In this document: positions 17,070-24,333 of the stretch, piece after piece
Layout of the letters: each line of letters opens with the position of its first letter
How positions within the stretch are numbered: the first letter of the stretch is position 1
Source: Caenibacillus caldisaponilyticus
GTDB lineage: Bacteria > Bacillota > Bacilli > Bacillales > Sporolactobacillaceae
NCBI RefSeq assembly: GCF_002003465.1
Contig: NZ_BDDQ01000036.1
Location: 1-40,058 of the forward strand
DNA length: 40,058 nt
Reading direction: 5' to 3'
Notes under the pieces: generated by a model
What the model was told of the DNA's origin: nothing
Seen by the model: only the letters and a program-made list of their open reading frames with translations
Databases searched by the model: none
Made by a program: the position numbers and the translations under genes

Positions 17070-17098
17070 ATTATGCCCATATTGATTTTTTGTGTCAA
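17070..17098 (-). promoter_or_regulatory. sigma-A promoter of the mur operon
   Basis: On the minus strand TTGACA (17098-17093), a 17-nt spacer and CATAAT (17075-17070) form a near-consensus vegetative promoter. The predicted start is near 17063, about 33 nt before the murR ATG. Confidence 0.8.
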
Positions 17099-17114
17099 GA
17101 TTTATTTTTAAAAA

Positions 17115-17129
17115 TGAAATTTTATTTCA
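17115..17129. promoter_or_regulatory. putative MurR operator upstream of the murR promoter
   Basis: TGAAAT-TTT-ATTTCA is an inverted repeat identical over 15 bp to the core at 15082-15096. Its centre is about 59 nt upstream of the predicted transcription start. Confidence 0.6.
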
Positions 17130-17136
17130 GCATATT

Positions 17137-17243
17137 GGGGGACAGTCCCCCATCCATTTAAAGCATTAAAGCAGAATTGGGAAATTCTAAGGATTTTTCA
17201 CTTTAACGCTTCATTGCACTGCTCAGTTGGGGGACAGTCCCCC
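17137..17243. repeat. paired REP-like palindromes, right flank of the RAYT gene
   Basis: Two copies of GGGGGACAGTCCCCC (17137-17151 and 17229-17243) face each other. Each has an inner-side tail related to TTTAAAGCATTAAAG, in opposite orientation. This is the layout of a BIME-type pair. The second copy encodes the last residues of the transposase. Confidence 0.7.
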
Positions 17244-17768
17244 GATCACATAATTAAAGTAATTTTTTCTTCTCGGTTCAGGAACATGAGAAAGGATTTT
17301 TTCAGTGATGACATGGGGGTCTTTCGCGGAGGTAACGAAGGCGGGGAAACTGCTCCATTTGTAATCCAGCGGATGCTCTACGAGGCCCGCCCTGAGCGGG
17401 TTTAAATGAATGTAGCGGCTCGCTTCCAAAAAGTATTTGGGCGAATCGATCAAGCTCGCCTTGTAGCGATCTTGGAAAACATGGCCGTTTAAGTCATGGC
17501 GTTTATTAAAGTAAATCGCGTAAAGGGAATGCAACATCTTCATGATGTCGCCGGGAGGAGTGGTGAGGGTCTCCAAAAGGAGGTGAATGTGGTTATCCAT
17601 CAAGCAATAGGAATGAAGCAGGAACGGATAGCGCTCGCGCGTTTCTTCCAATAGGCGCAAATACTTCTTTCGGTCGCCGTCGTCGAAAAAAATGGCGGAC
17701 CGGCGATTCCCGCGGCTGGTGATGTGATACATCGCGCCGGGGAACCATACTCGTGTTTTCCTCGACAA
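17223..17768 (-). CDS. REP-associated tyrosine transposase (RAYT, Y1_Tnp/IS200-like)
   Basis: A 181-residue Y1 (HUH) transposase-like protein. It begins with RKTRVWFPGAMYHITSRGNR, the usual RAYT opening. The metal-binding HUH motif is NHIHLLLE, the catalytic tyrosine is in ASRYIHLNPLRAGLV, and YKWSSF closes the core. The start is probably TTG at 17766-17768, with AAAGGTG eight nt upstream; a longer frame reads into the upstream palindrome. The C-terminus is encoded by a palindrome copy. Such proteins nick and move REP palindromes in single-stranded DNA; here the likely substrates are the flanking GGGGGACWGTCCCCC repeats. Confidence 0.85.
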   Translation of the reverse strand: MSRKTRVWFPGAMYHITSRGNRRSAIFFDDGDRKKYLRLLEETRERYPFLLHSYCLMDNHIHLLLETLTTPPGDIMKMLHSLYAIYFNKRHDLNGHVFQDRYKASLIDSPKYFLEASRYIHLNPLRAGLVEHPLDYKWSSFPAFVTSAKDPHVITEKILSHVPEPRRKNYFNYVIGGLSPN

Positions 17769-17788
17769 ACATATCACACCTTTCAAGC

Positions 17789-17896
17789 GGGGGACTGTCC
17801 CCCGCTTCTTTAAAGTATTAAAGTACACCAACTTCAATATCCGATAAAATCAACTTCACCCCATTAATGCTTTAGCGCGACGGGGGACTGTCCCCT
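17789..17896. repeat. paired REP-like palindromes, left flank of the RAYT gene (5' side)
   Basis: GGGGGACTGTCCCCC at 17789-17803 is followed by TTTAAAGTATTAAAG. A second copy at 17882-17896 (last base T) is preceded by the reverse of a similar tail (CATTAATGCTTTA). The second copy overlaps the TAG stop of the ABC permease and may act as its 3' hairpin. Confidence 0.7.
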
Positions 17897-18839
17897 AATC
17901 GGTGACGTCGCGCTTGGCGAAGGTGTAGAAGGAGACGAGCATAAACAGAATGAAGTAAACGAGCAATACGGCGATGGAAAACCCGAGGGTGGTATCTTTC
18001 AGAAAATGCGTCCCCTCTACGTACTGATATAAATCGGTATTCAAGAAAAACAGATACTTCGCAACATCCAAGTGCAGCGAAGACAAAATGCCGACAACCA
18101 CCGGACCGGCGAAGAACAGGAAGACACTCAAGCCGATCGCCAGGGCGTTATTCTTGAAGAGGGTCGACAACATAAAGGCGAAGGCGCCCATGATGATGAG
18201 ATCGACGAGCGCGGAGCCGAACAACTGCAAAAAGTGGTAAAGAATCGAGACGTCGTGAATATGATTGCCCTTCATATACACGTAGCGGTCGGCTCCCATA
18301 TCGAAACCGAGGAAAATCCCGCTGATGATGAACGTCAAAGCGAGGTCGATGAGCAACAAAACGACACCCGTCACTACCACCGCCAAAAATTTGGCAAGCA
18401 AAATCTTCCACCTATGAATCGGACGAATGAGCAGCAGTTTGATCGTTCCCCAGGAATATTCTTGTGAGACGATGCTCCCGCCGATGATCACAATAAACAC
18501 CGTCACGATGACGAAGGTGATATCATGCGACATATTCATAAAGCCGAAAACCGTATCGCCATATAACGGCGGAATGTTGTGGTCGAGTTGATATTGATAG
18601 AGAGCGGGATCTTCGTTGGGCATCATCAAAGAATCGTCGGGCGGGCTGTCGTTCGATTGTTTGGCCGTCATTTCCTTTTGCAATTCTTGCCGCCAATTGC
18701 TGTGGTCTTCGGCATCCTTTGCCACCACGGCCGCCAGCAGCACGATGATCCCAGCCAATATTATGAGCATGATCCAAAACATTTTGCGTTTATAAATTTT
18801 GATCATTTCATTGTGCAAGAGCTGCCAAGCTCTGATCAT
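17895..18839 (-). CDS. ABC-2 type transporter permease
   Basis: A 314-residue membrane protein. One N-terminal helix (FWIMLIILAGIIVLLAAVVA) is followed by an extracellular loop of about 90 residues rich in polar residues. Further helices follow (FVIVTVFIVIIGGSIV, a SQEYSWGTIKLLLIRP intracellular loop, and four more). The SQEY-GT-K-LLLxRP segment is typical of ABC-2 permeases of the BcrB/YhcI kind. The start ATG overlaps the ATPase stop by 4 nt. With the ATPase it forms an exporter, possibly for a peptide antibiotic or lipid; the substrate is unknown. Confidence 0.85.
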   Translation of the reverse strand: MIRAWQLLHNEMIKIYKRKMFWIMLIILAGIIVLLAAVVAKDAEDHSNWRQELQKEMTAKQSNDSPPDDSLMMPNEDPALYQYQLDHNIPPLYGDTVFGFMNMSHDITFVIVTVFIVIIGGSIVSQEYSWGTIKLLLIRPIHRWKILLAKFLAVVVTGVVLLLIDLALTFIISGIFLGFDMGADRYVYMKGNHIHDVSILYHFLQLFGSALVDLIIMGAFAFMLSTLFKNNALAIGLSVFLFFAGPVVVGILSSLHLDVAKYLFFLNTDLYQYVEGTHFLKDTTLGFSIAVLLVYFILFMLVSFYTFAKRDVTD

Positions 18840-19747
18840 TCGGCCCGACCTCCCGTCGCTTCCAGGAAGCGTTCTTCCAGACTTTTCCGGACGGTTTGAA
18901 TGCCGTATACTCCGATGCCGTTCTCAACGAGCCTGCGGTTGACCGCCGGAATGGCCTCCCGTTCCGCCTCGACGACAAGCTGTTCGCCATGCGTTTTCAC
19001 CGCGATGTCCGGAAGGCTTGAACGGAGCAGCGCCGCCGCTTCTTCAAGCTTATCCACCTCAAAGGCGATTTCAAGGATTTCCGCCTCCGGCTCCCGGACG
19101 CTTTGAGAATCGATGATTTGCCCTTTTTGCAAGATCAGGACGCGGTCACAGATCAGCTCGACTTCGCTGAGCAAATGGCTCGAAATGAAAATGGCGAGGC
19201 CTTCTTCCTTGGCCAATTTGCGCAGGTAGTCGCGCAGTTCGCGAATCCCCGCCGGATCCAGGCCGTTCGTCGGTTCGTCCAAAATCAGCACCTTGGGATT
19301 GTGCAAAAGGGCTTGGGCGATGCCGAGACGCTGGCGCATGCCGAGCGAATACGTTTTAACCTTTCTCTTGATGGCATCGGTCAGGCCGACGAGCGCCGTC
19401 ACTTGATGCAAACGGTCTTCCGACACATTGGGATGCATTCTTTTATAGTGCATGAGGTTGTCGTACCCGGACAAAAACTTGTACATTTCCGGGTTTTCGA
19501 CAATGCCGCCGACGTATTGGAGCGCCTCTTCTTTTCGCGTTTTCACGCTGTAGCCGTTGATCAGGCAATCCCCTTCCGACATCGACATCAGCCCGAGCAT
19601 CATGCGCATGGTGGTCGTCTTGCCGGCGCCGTTCGGCCCGAGAAAACCGAGCACCTCGCCGCTATGAATATCAAAGGTCAAATCTTTTACAATTTCCTTG
19701 CCTTTGATGCGTTTCGTCAACTGACGAACTTCAACAACCGCACTCAC
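18836..19747 (-). CDS. ABC transporter ATP-binding protein (BcrA-type)
   Basis: A 303-residue ATPase. Walker A is GPNGAGKTT, the Q-loop region precedes GGIVENPEMY, the signature is YSLGMRQRLGIA, Walker B is KVLILDEPTNGLDPAG, and the switch is ISSHLL. The C-terminal ~80 residues form the extra domain seen in BcrA-like exporters. The start is GTG at 19745-19747, with AAGGAG seven nt upstream. A REP-like palindrome lies immediately before the SD. It is coupled to the permease by a 4-nt overlap. Confidence 0.92.
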   Translation of the reverse strand: MSAVVEVRQLTKRIKGKEIVKDLTFDIHSGEVLGFLGPNGAGKTTTMRMMLGLMSMSEGDCLINGYSVKTRKEEALQYVGGIVENPEMYKFLSGYDNLMHYKRMHPNVSEDRLHQVTALVGLTDAIKRKVKTYSLGMRQRLGIAQALLHNPKVLILDEPTNGLDPAGIRELRDYLRKLAKEEGLAIFISSHLLSEVELICDRVLILQKGQIIDSQSVREPEAEILEIAFEVDKLEEAAALLRSSLPDIAVKTHGEQLVVEAEREAIPAVNRRLVENGIGVYGIQTVRKSLEERFLEATGGRAE

Positions 19748-19763
19748 GGTTTCACTCCTTCTT

Positions 19764-19793
19764 CGGGGACTGTCCCCCATTGCTTTAATGCAT
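19764..19793. repeat. solo REP-like palindrome before the ABC ATPase gene
   Basis: GGGGACTGTCCCC at 19765-19777 is followed by a CTTTAATGCATTAA tail, as in the RAYT-flanking copies, but no partner copy is seen here. It sits five nt or less from the SD of the ATPase gene. Confidence 0.65.
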
Positions 19794-19794
19794 T

Positions 19795-19822
19795 AAAATA
19801 ATGTCCATTCCTTCGCTGTAAA
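19795..19822 (-). promoter_or_regulatory. candidate promoter of the ABC exporter
   Basis: TTTACA (19822-19817), a 16-nt spacer and TATTTT (19800-19795) on the minus strand. The match is moderate. If used, the REP palindrome lies in the short 5' leader. Confidence 0.35.
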
Positions 19823-19882
19823 ATCGACAAAAGGAACGGGATAGAAAAGCGCGTGCGATGCGGCCCCATGTCTTGGTTCAGG

Positions 19883-20599
19883 TCAAATTTCCTTTCCGGA
19901 CGCCTGGACGAACGCTTCGAAAAGCCGCTTGGAAGGCGCGTCGTTTTTTTCCACAAGACATTCGGGATGCCATTGCACGCCGACGACGAAGCGGTGGCGG
20001 GTGCTTTCAATCGCCTCAATCATGCCGTCGCTCGAGATGGCCGAGACGCGGAATCCATCCCCGACCCTTCGCACCGACTGGTGATGGAAGCTGTTCACTT
20101 TAAAACGCCGCGCCCCCGCTATTTCATGCAAAAGCGACGAAGGTTCGGCTTCAACGAAGTGTGAGGCATGCCAACGCGGCGCTTTTTGTTGATGTTGCAA
20201 CAACGGCTGCTCCTTCACCTGCGAGTAAATATCTTGATAGATGTCTCCGCCCGTGGCCACGGCCAATGCTTGGATGCCTCGGCAAATGGCTAGAATCGGC
20301 TTGTTCGCCGCCAAAAACTTGGCAAGCACCGCCAGTTCAAAACGATCGCGTTCCGGCGCCACCTCACCCAAACCCGGGATCGGTTCTTCATTGAAAAGGG
20401 TGGGATCCAGATCGACGCCGCCTGAGACGAGTAATCCGTCGAGACGCGACGCCAGGCGCTCCACATCGCCGTCCTCGGCAAGATTCGGCAAAATCACCGG
20501 CACGCCGCCCGCCGCCGTCACCGCCGTCACATAAGCTTGAGCCAGATTCACGGATCCGTCTTTTGCTATCGATGAAGTAATGCCAATGATCGGTTTCAT
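19883..20599 (-). CDS. gamma-glutamyl-gamma-aminobutyrate hydrolase family (peptidase C26)
   Basis: A 238-residue class I glutamine-amidotransferase-like hydrolase. It starts KPIIGITSS, has LLVSGGVDLDP (oxyanion side) and PERDRFELA, and contains the nucleophilic cysteine in ILAICRGIQALAVATGG. The catalytic His-Glu pair is in GVQWHPE. Family members hydrolyse gamma-glutamyl amides, as PuuD does in putrescine use. The start is ATG at 20597-20599, with GGAGGTG just upstream. It appears to be a single gene with a leader of up to 200 nt; no clear promoter was found. The exact substrate is open. Confidence 0.88.
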   Translation of the reverse strand: MKPIIGITSSIAKDGSVNLAQAYVTAVTAAGGVPVILPNLAEDGDVERLASRLDGLLVSGGVDLDPTLFNEEPIPGLGEVAPERDRFELAVLAKFLAANKPILAICRGIQALAVATGGDIYQDIYSQVKEQPLLQHQQKAPRWHASHFVEAEPSSLLHEIAGARRFKVNSFHHQSVRRVGDGFRVSAISSDGMIEAIESTRHRFVVGVQWHPECLVEKNDAPSKRLFEAFVQASGKEI

Positions 20600-20794
20600 G
20601 TGCACCTCCAAGATGTTCAAGACGAAGTAGAGAAATCTATTCGCTCCATCAATCATGCATAAGATTCCGACTTCTCTTCGTCCCATCCCCCCCGTTTCTT
20701 CCGGATGCCAAGGATCGGAAGCCTTGCCAGTTATTCTTACTAATCCCACTTTACCAAATGAACTGCGAGTTGGCACCACTAAAAAATTTAACAA

Positions 20795-20816
20795 AAAATC
20801 GACAGCCTTCGATTTT
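20795..20816 (-). terminator. intrinsic terminator upstream of the C26 hydrolase gene
   Basis: AAAATCGA and TCGATTTT form a perfect 8-bp stem with a 6-nt loop. On the minus strand the T-run extends to six T, followed by GTTAAATTTTTT. It would end transcripts coming from the 20870-21333 unit. Confidence 0.65.
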
Positions 20817-20869
20817 GGGACCGTCCGACGGCATTTTTGATGCGAAAAGGACGCTTTGCCTCACCGAGA

Positions 20870-21022
20870 TCAACCCGCACCACGCGCGTAAAATGCTGCC
20901 TTATAAAGACAGCCTCTGACCATGACGACGGTCGATCCATAAAACTCCCGGGCGAAGCCACCGCTTCCGTCCTTCCAAAAGAGCAGCCGAACCGCATCGC
21001 GAACGGCCGCTTCGATCACCAC
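20870..21022 (-). CDS. possible 50-residue small protein of unknown function
   Basis: GTG at 21022 follows GGGAG by six nt and opens a 50-codon frame ending in TGA at 20870. The product (starting MVIEAAVRDAVRLLFWKDGS) is of mixed character with an aromatic, small-residue C-terminus (LYKAAFYARGAG). I do not recognise it. In its favour are the SD, its position directly after a leader-type terminator, and a second terminator soon after the stop. Against it are its short length and GC-rich surroundings where chance frames are common. It may be the remnant of a longer gene. Confidence 0.3.
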   Translation of the reverse strand: MVIEAAVRDAVRLLFWKDGSGGFAREFYGSTVVMVRGCLYKAAFYARGAG

Positions 21023-21035
21023 GATCCGCTCCCAT

Positions 21036-21094
21036 AAAAAAACACCCGATCCGCCTTACGTGCAGCTAAAGCGCCGCCTTCGGCTGATCGGATG
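21036..21094 (-). terminator. intrinsic terminator with 13-bp near-perfect stem
   Basis: On the minus strand CATCCGATCAGCC pairs with GGCGGATCGGGTG (12 of 13 positions, counting one G-U) and is followed by seven T. The 26-nt loop holds further GC pairing. The SD of the possible small ORF lies a few nt beyond the T-run. Confidence 0.8.
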
Positions 21095-21298
21095 AGCCAT
21101 TTATGTCAAAATGGAGAGGAACACGAAAAGGGAGGTCAAACCAAGGCATAAACGACGTTTCCGACAAACAGCCGGGGCCCTAAGGCACCGGACGCGGACG
21201 TTTCAGAACGGGCATGGCCCCGATGACCATCAGGCTCCGTCCCATGACAACGAACGGATGCAGAGATGCATCATTCACGCTTTTCAAACAAGCGCTCT
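21036..21298 (-). ncRNA. candidate small RNA or cis-regulatory leader, about 260 nt
   Basis: A strong promoter (21305-21333) and a strong terminator (21036-21094) delimit a transcript with no convincing gene. Internal hairpins include CGCTT/AAGCG, GATGC-ATCTCT-GCATC and CCGG-CCGG. I could not match it to tmRNA, SRP RNA, 6S RNA, T-box or a common riboswitch. Because the terminator abuts an SD and a small ORF, an attenuator leader is as likely as a free-standing sRNA. Confidence 0.45.
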
Positions 21299-21304
21299 TT
21301 GTTC

Positions 21305-21333
21305 ATTATATAGAACTTCATCTTTACCGTCAA
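21305..21333 (-). promoter_or_regulatory. strong sigma-A promoter in a geneless region
   Basis: TTGACG (21333-21328), a 17-nt spacer and perfect TATAAT (21310-21305) on the minus strand. Predicted start near 21298. No annotated gene lies within the next 270 nt. Confidence 0.75.
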
Positions 21334-21415
21334 TACGATTCCCGCATCTTTTGACGATCGTCAAGGACTTGCTGCACTTTTCAGCGTCTCCATCCCGCCG
21401 GAAGCTGGATCCCTG

Positions 21416-21446
21416 CCATTCGTTACCTTCGAAGAAGAACGAATGG
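21416..21446. other. stem-loop after the VanZ-like gene
   Basis: CCATTCGTT (21416-21424) pairs with AACGAATGG (21438-21446), a perfect 9-bp stem. There is no T-run on either strand, so it may protect the 3' end of the VanZ-like mRNA rather than terminate it. Confidence 0.5.
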
Positions 21447-21458
21447 GCCGGCCTCGGA

Positions 21459-21986
21459 TTAACGGAACGTCATTTTTCCCGCCGTCCGCCCGTCACGGCC
21501 GAGCGGCGGACGGAAACCCGTGAAAAGGGCCGCGCACAACAAGGCGAGCAAAATCCCGAACAAATCAAAGGTGAACACATCGATGGCGTGGCCGGTCCGC
21601 CCCGGCACGAAGGTTTGATGCCATTCATCCAACGCCGCATAGGAAAGCGAAACGAGGAAACTGATGCCGTACACCCATTTGCGGGCCACGGCCAACGTCG
21701 ACAACAACCGCAGCAGGCACGTGGTGATGATGGCGTATTCCAAAACGTGCCCGAACTTTCTTATCCAAAACTCCACAAAATCATAAGGCCGCCGCGTGGT
21801 GACGGTTTCTCCGTCATAGGTAAACGCCACATGCGGCAAACTGTCGGTCGTCAGTTTGATATGCTCCCGCAAAAACGGTTTGATGTCCTGCTGTTGATAC
21901 GGCGTGGCCGATTGCTTGTAAGTGACCATGACAACGATGCCGATCACAACGATCCACGCCAAAAACCCGAATTTATCCTTGATCAT
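21459..21986 (-). CDS. VanZ-like family membrane protein
   Basis: A 175-residue membrane protein with an N-terminal helix (FGFLAWIVVIGIVVMVTY) and three more near the C-terminus. KFGHVLEYAIITTCLL and SLSYAALDEWHQTFVPGRTG are the hallmark VanZ-family motifs (GHxxEY; DExHQ-F-PGR). Biochemical function of most VanZ-like proteins is unknown; the founder affects teicoplanin resistance. The start is ATG at 21984-21986 with GAGGG six nt upstream; a much longer frame exists but is not supported by an SD. It lies downstream of the prepilin genes on the same strand, separated by 305 nt. Confidence 0.85.
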   Translation of the reverse strand: MIKDKFGFLAWIVVIGIVVMVTYKQSATPYQQQDIKPFLREHIKLTTDSLPHVAFTYDGETVTTRRPYDFVEFWIRKFGHVLEYAIITTCLLRLLSTLAVARKWVYGISFLVSLSYAALDEWHQTFVPGRTGHAIDVFTFDLFGILLALLCAALFTGFRPPLGRDGRTAGKMTFR

Positions 21987-22291
21987 GACCAACCCTCTTC
22001 TTAAATTCTTTCGCTTCAATTGGAATGACGCACATGATTGAAGAAATGCGCCGGTTGCGCCTCTGGATGAACCAACCGCGCCGGTTTCCCGATGGATGAA
22101 AAAACCGTACGTGCCGCGCCACACATCTATTTTAATGAAAAGCCTCGCCCGCTTTACATAGAAAAAAACCGCCATTCGGTCCCAACGTCATGTCATGGCT
22201 ATTGACGATCGGCGACAGCGCATGCGCATGGTGACCATTGGCGCTGAAGACCCTGCGCCCCATTTGATGAAAAAACGGGCTGAGGCGGCCC
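21987..22291. other. intergenic stretch without recognised gene
   Basis: Between the VanZ-like and PilX-like genes. I see only short GC-rich inverted repeats (for example around GCGCCGG) and no convincing promoter, terminator or coding frame. Confidence 0.5.
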
Positions 22292-23575
22292 TCATTTTCC
22301 CTCGCCGTTTTCGTACACGACAACGGGCGCTTTCACATTTTCAAAACGACCGGCGGATTCCGAGCTGTTCGGATCGGCTTCTTGCGTGGAAAGAGTCACC
22401 TGGCCCTTATTTTTGGCCCCGATATTGGCCGTTCCGGCAACCACCAAACCGCGCTTGAAATCCGTTTCAAAAGCTTGGGAATTGTTATTGGGGAAATCGA
22501 CGTCCCCGGCGACATACACCGTTCGATCAAACACCGCCGTTGGATGATCGATGACGAGATCGCCGTCCACATAGACATAGCCTTGAAATTCAACCTCGCC
22601 GTCTAACTTCAAATCGCCGTTGACGAACACATTGCCTTTAAACGTCAAGCGGTCGCCGTCCCGGACGGCATACCCGTTTGCAAATTTGACGTCATCCGGA
22701 TATTCCGCCGAACCGGCGGACATGCCGGACAAAATCGTTCGGTAACTTTGCTTCATAAAGCGCGCTTTGATCTCGTCGAAATCTACGGGGTGCGGAAACG
22801 CGTCCACTTTGACAGCCCGCCCGATCTCGCATTTGTTGCAATCGAAGCGGTCCGTGTAATAGAGCGTGCCGGTCACGTTGACCTCTTTATGATTGCCGTT
22901 TTTGTGGCCGAATGACATCGTCTGGATGTCGCCGTTGACTTGCAGGCCGCTGATGACATCGACGCCTCCCCCGGCGTGCAAAGCAACGGGAAGGTACGGC
23001 AGCGACAAACCGTTATGCGGGGGCGTTTCCGGGATCGATCCCTTGTACGCAAAGGTTTTAACCATTTTCACGGCGGCTTGCGGTTTGCCCCGGACCACCC
23101 CTTGGCTCGTGATCGTCCATTCTTCCGTGTCGTCGGCCAACTTTTTCCGCTCGATGGCGATCCGGTAGCTGTATCCGGGTTCGACCGTTACTTCCGGATG
23201 GGCTTGATACGCCGCCGCCAAGGCGTTCAGTTTGTCGAACGCTTCGGTTTCGGATGAAGCCCGGATGTCATCGATGCGCCCGCTCACCGCTTTTAACCCC
23301 ATCTCCGCCAAATCCGTGGCTTGCACGCGGCTTTCCCGGATCCCGTTTTGTATCGCGCTGTTCGCGCCAATGGCGGCAATCGACAAGCCGAGCAGGATAA
23401 ACAGCGTGCACACCGCCAAAACGGGAACAAGCGTAAAGCCTTTTTGCGCAGATTCCGGCTGAAAAATTCCGCTTGCGCCCCGGCTCCGCCCTCGCCATCT
23501 GAACGAAGGCCGACTCATTGCGCGGCGAATCGCCTGATGATCCGGCTTAGACCATTTATAATGAAACTTTTTCAT
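22292..23575 (-). CDS. PilX-like prepilin with beta-solenoid-type C-terminal region
   Basis: A 427-residue protein. Residues ~44-70 form a type IV prepilin-like segment: QKG before FTLVPVLAVCTLFILLGLSI, so a G/F cleavage site but Pro instead of Glu at +5, as in PilX-type minor pilins. After a helical stretch, residues ~200-380 carry repeating turns (INGD-like VNGDIQ, KGNVFVNGDLKLDGEV, FQGYVYVDGDLVIDHP, VYVAGDVDFPN) that look like a right-handed beta-solenoid or bactofilin-like fold. A CxxC (CNKC) is near residue 250. The start is ATG at 23573-23575, close after GGGGGCGATCGGG. It probably acts at the pilus tip or in initiation. The 43-residue pre-cleavage leader is unusually long. Confidence 0.7.
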   Translation of the reverse strand: MKKFHYKWSKPDHQAIRRAMSRPSFRWRGRSRGASGIFQPESAQKGFTLVPVLAVCTLFILLGLSIAAIGANSAIQNGIRESRVQATDLAEMGLKAVSGRIDDIRASSETEAFDKLNALAAAYQAHPEVTVEPGYSYRIAIERKKLADDTEEWTITSQGVVRGKPQAAVKMVKTFAYKGSIPETPPHNGLSLPYLPVALHAGGGVDVISGLQVNGDIQTMSFGHKNGNHKEVNVTGTLYYTDRFDCNKCEIGRAVKVDAFPHPVDFDEIKARFMKQSYRTILSGMSAGSAEYPDDVKFANGYAVRDGDRLTFKGNVFVNGDLKLDGEVEFQGYVYVDGDLVIDHPTAVFDRTVYVAGDVDFPNNNSQAFETDFKRGLVVAGTANIGAKNKGQVTLSTQEADPNSSESAGRFENVKAPVVVYENGEGK

Positions 23576-23591
23576 CCCGATCGCCCCCGCA

Positions 23592-24035
23592 TCACCAAGG
23601 ATAATAGAGCGTATTCACGAGCCGCAGCGCTTTTTCAGACGGTCCGCGGTCGGACGGCCGCACGACCAAGGTGATTTCGAGCGTTTTCCGGGCGGCGTCA
23701 AATTGAAAGCGGCTGCCGTTATAGTCCATATCCGGTGCCGAAATGGCCTGGCCGTTCACAACGATTCGGCCTTCGGAGGAGACATCCAGGGGAAAGGGAT
23801 GACCCTGTTGTTCATAAAACGTCCGCGTGATCGTCGTCATGACGACGTCGGCGTCTTGTTTCACGGCGGTTTCCGCCCGTTGTTTTGAATAAGCGTTCAT
23901 GCCGTTGATCAAAACGCCATACACCGCTCCCAAAATCATCACGGCGATCGTCAATGCCGCGAGCGTTTCCACGAGCGTCAAGCCGTGTTCATTTTTCACG
24001 GTTAAACGGTTTCGGAGATCCATGCCGCCTTTCAT
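23592..24035 (-). CDS. type IV prepilin-like protein (PilW-type minor pilin)
   Basis: About 147 residues. The prepilin motif is NEHG before LTLVETLAALTIAVMILGAV, with Glu at +5 as required for pilin assembly. A polar C-terminal domain includes YEQQGHPFPLDV and LEITLVVRP. The start is unclear: ATG at 24035 has GGGG seven nt upstream, while ATG at 24023 and ATG at 24074 are alternatives. It is 16 nt ahead of the PilX-like gene, so the two are likely co-transcribed. The region 24036-24333 upstream holds no recognised gene. Confidence 0.75.
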   Translation of the reverse strand: MKGGMDLRNRLTVKNEHGLTLVETLAALTIAVMILGAVYGVLINGMNAYSKQRAETAVKQDADVVMTTITRTFYEQQGHPFPLDVSSEGRIVVNGQAISAPDMDYNGSRFQFDAARKTLEITLVVRPSDRGPSEKALRLVNTLYYPW

Positions 24036-24333
24036 CGCGTTTCCCCACTTTCCCTTGGCCGTGCGATCCATCACATTGAGCCTCGGCTTCCTTTTCCACG
24101 CATCCGTCCGTTCTCGGGACCGTCCGGTTCACGGGGATTCAGCCGCGAAAAAACTTGACCGATGCCGCGAGCCGTTGCGATCCTGGCGGCGGGATGAGCC
24201 GATTCGCCGAAACCGGCGAGATGCGGATTGACTGACTTTTTATTTCTTGTAAAGACTTTTGCTCTCACCGGCGCGCTTCGGCGTGATCGGACTCCCGCTC
24301 CAAGCGATTTTGAACAAACGCCGCCCAAACGCT

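Larger units (their letters stand above)
17137..17896 (-). mobile_element. RAYT transposase unit with flanking REP palindromes
   Basis: A single-strand (Y1) transposase gene is enclosed by two pairs of GGGGGACWGTCCCCC palindromes with AT-rich tails. The unit is wedged between the murR upstream region and the 3' end of an ABC permease; the last palindrome overlaps that permease's stop codon. Confidence 0.65.

Noticed and set aside
17137-17896. CRISPR array or direct-repeat locus
   Set aside because: The repeats are few, palindromic, in opposite orientations and flank a transposase gene; there are no regular spacers and no cas genes.
21111-22004. Long plus-strand frame of 297 codons
   Set aside because: It is antisense to the VanZ-like gene and to the small-transcript region, has basic low-complexity composition and no family resemblance.
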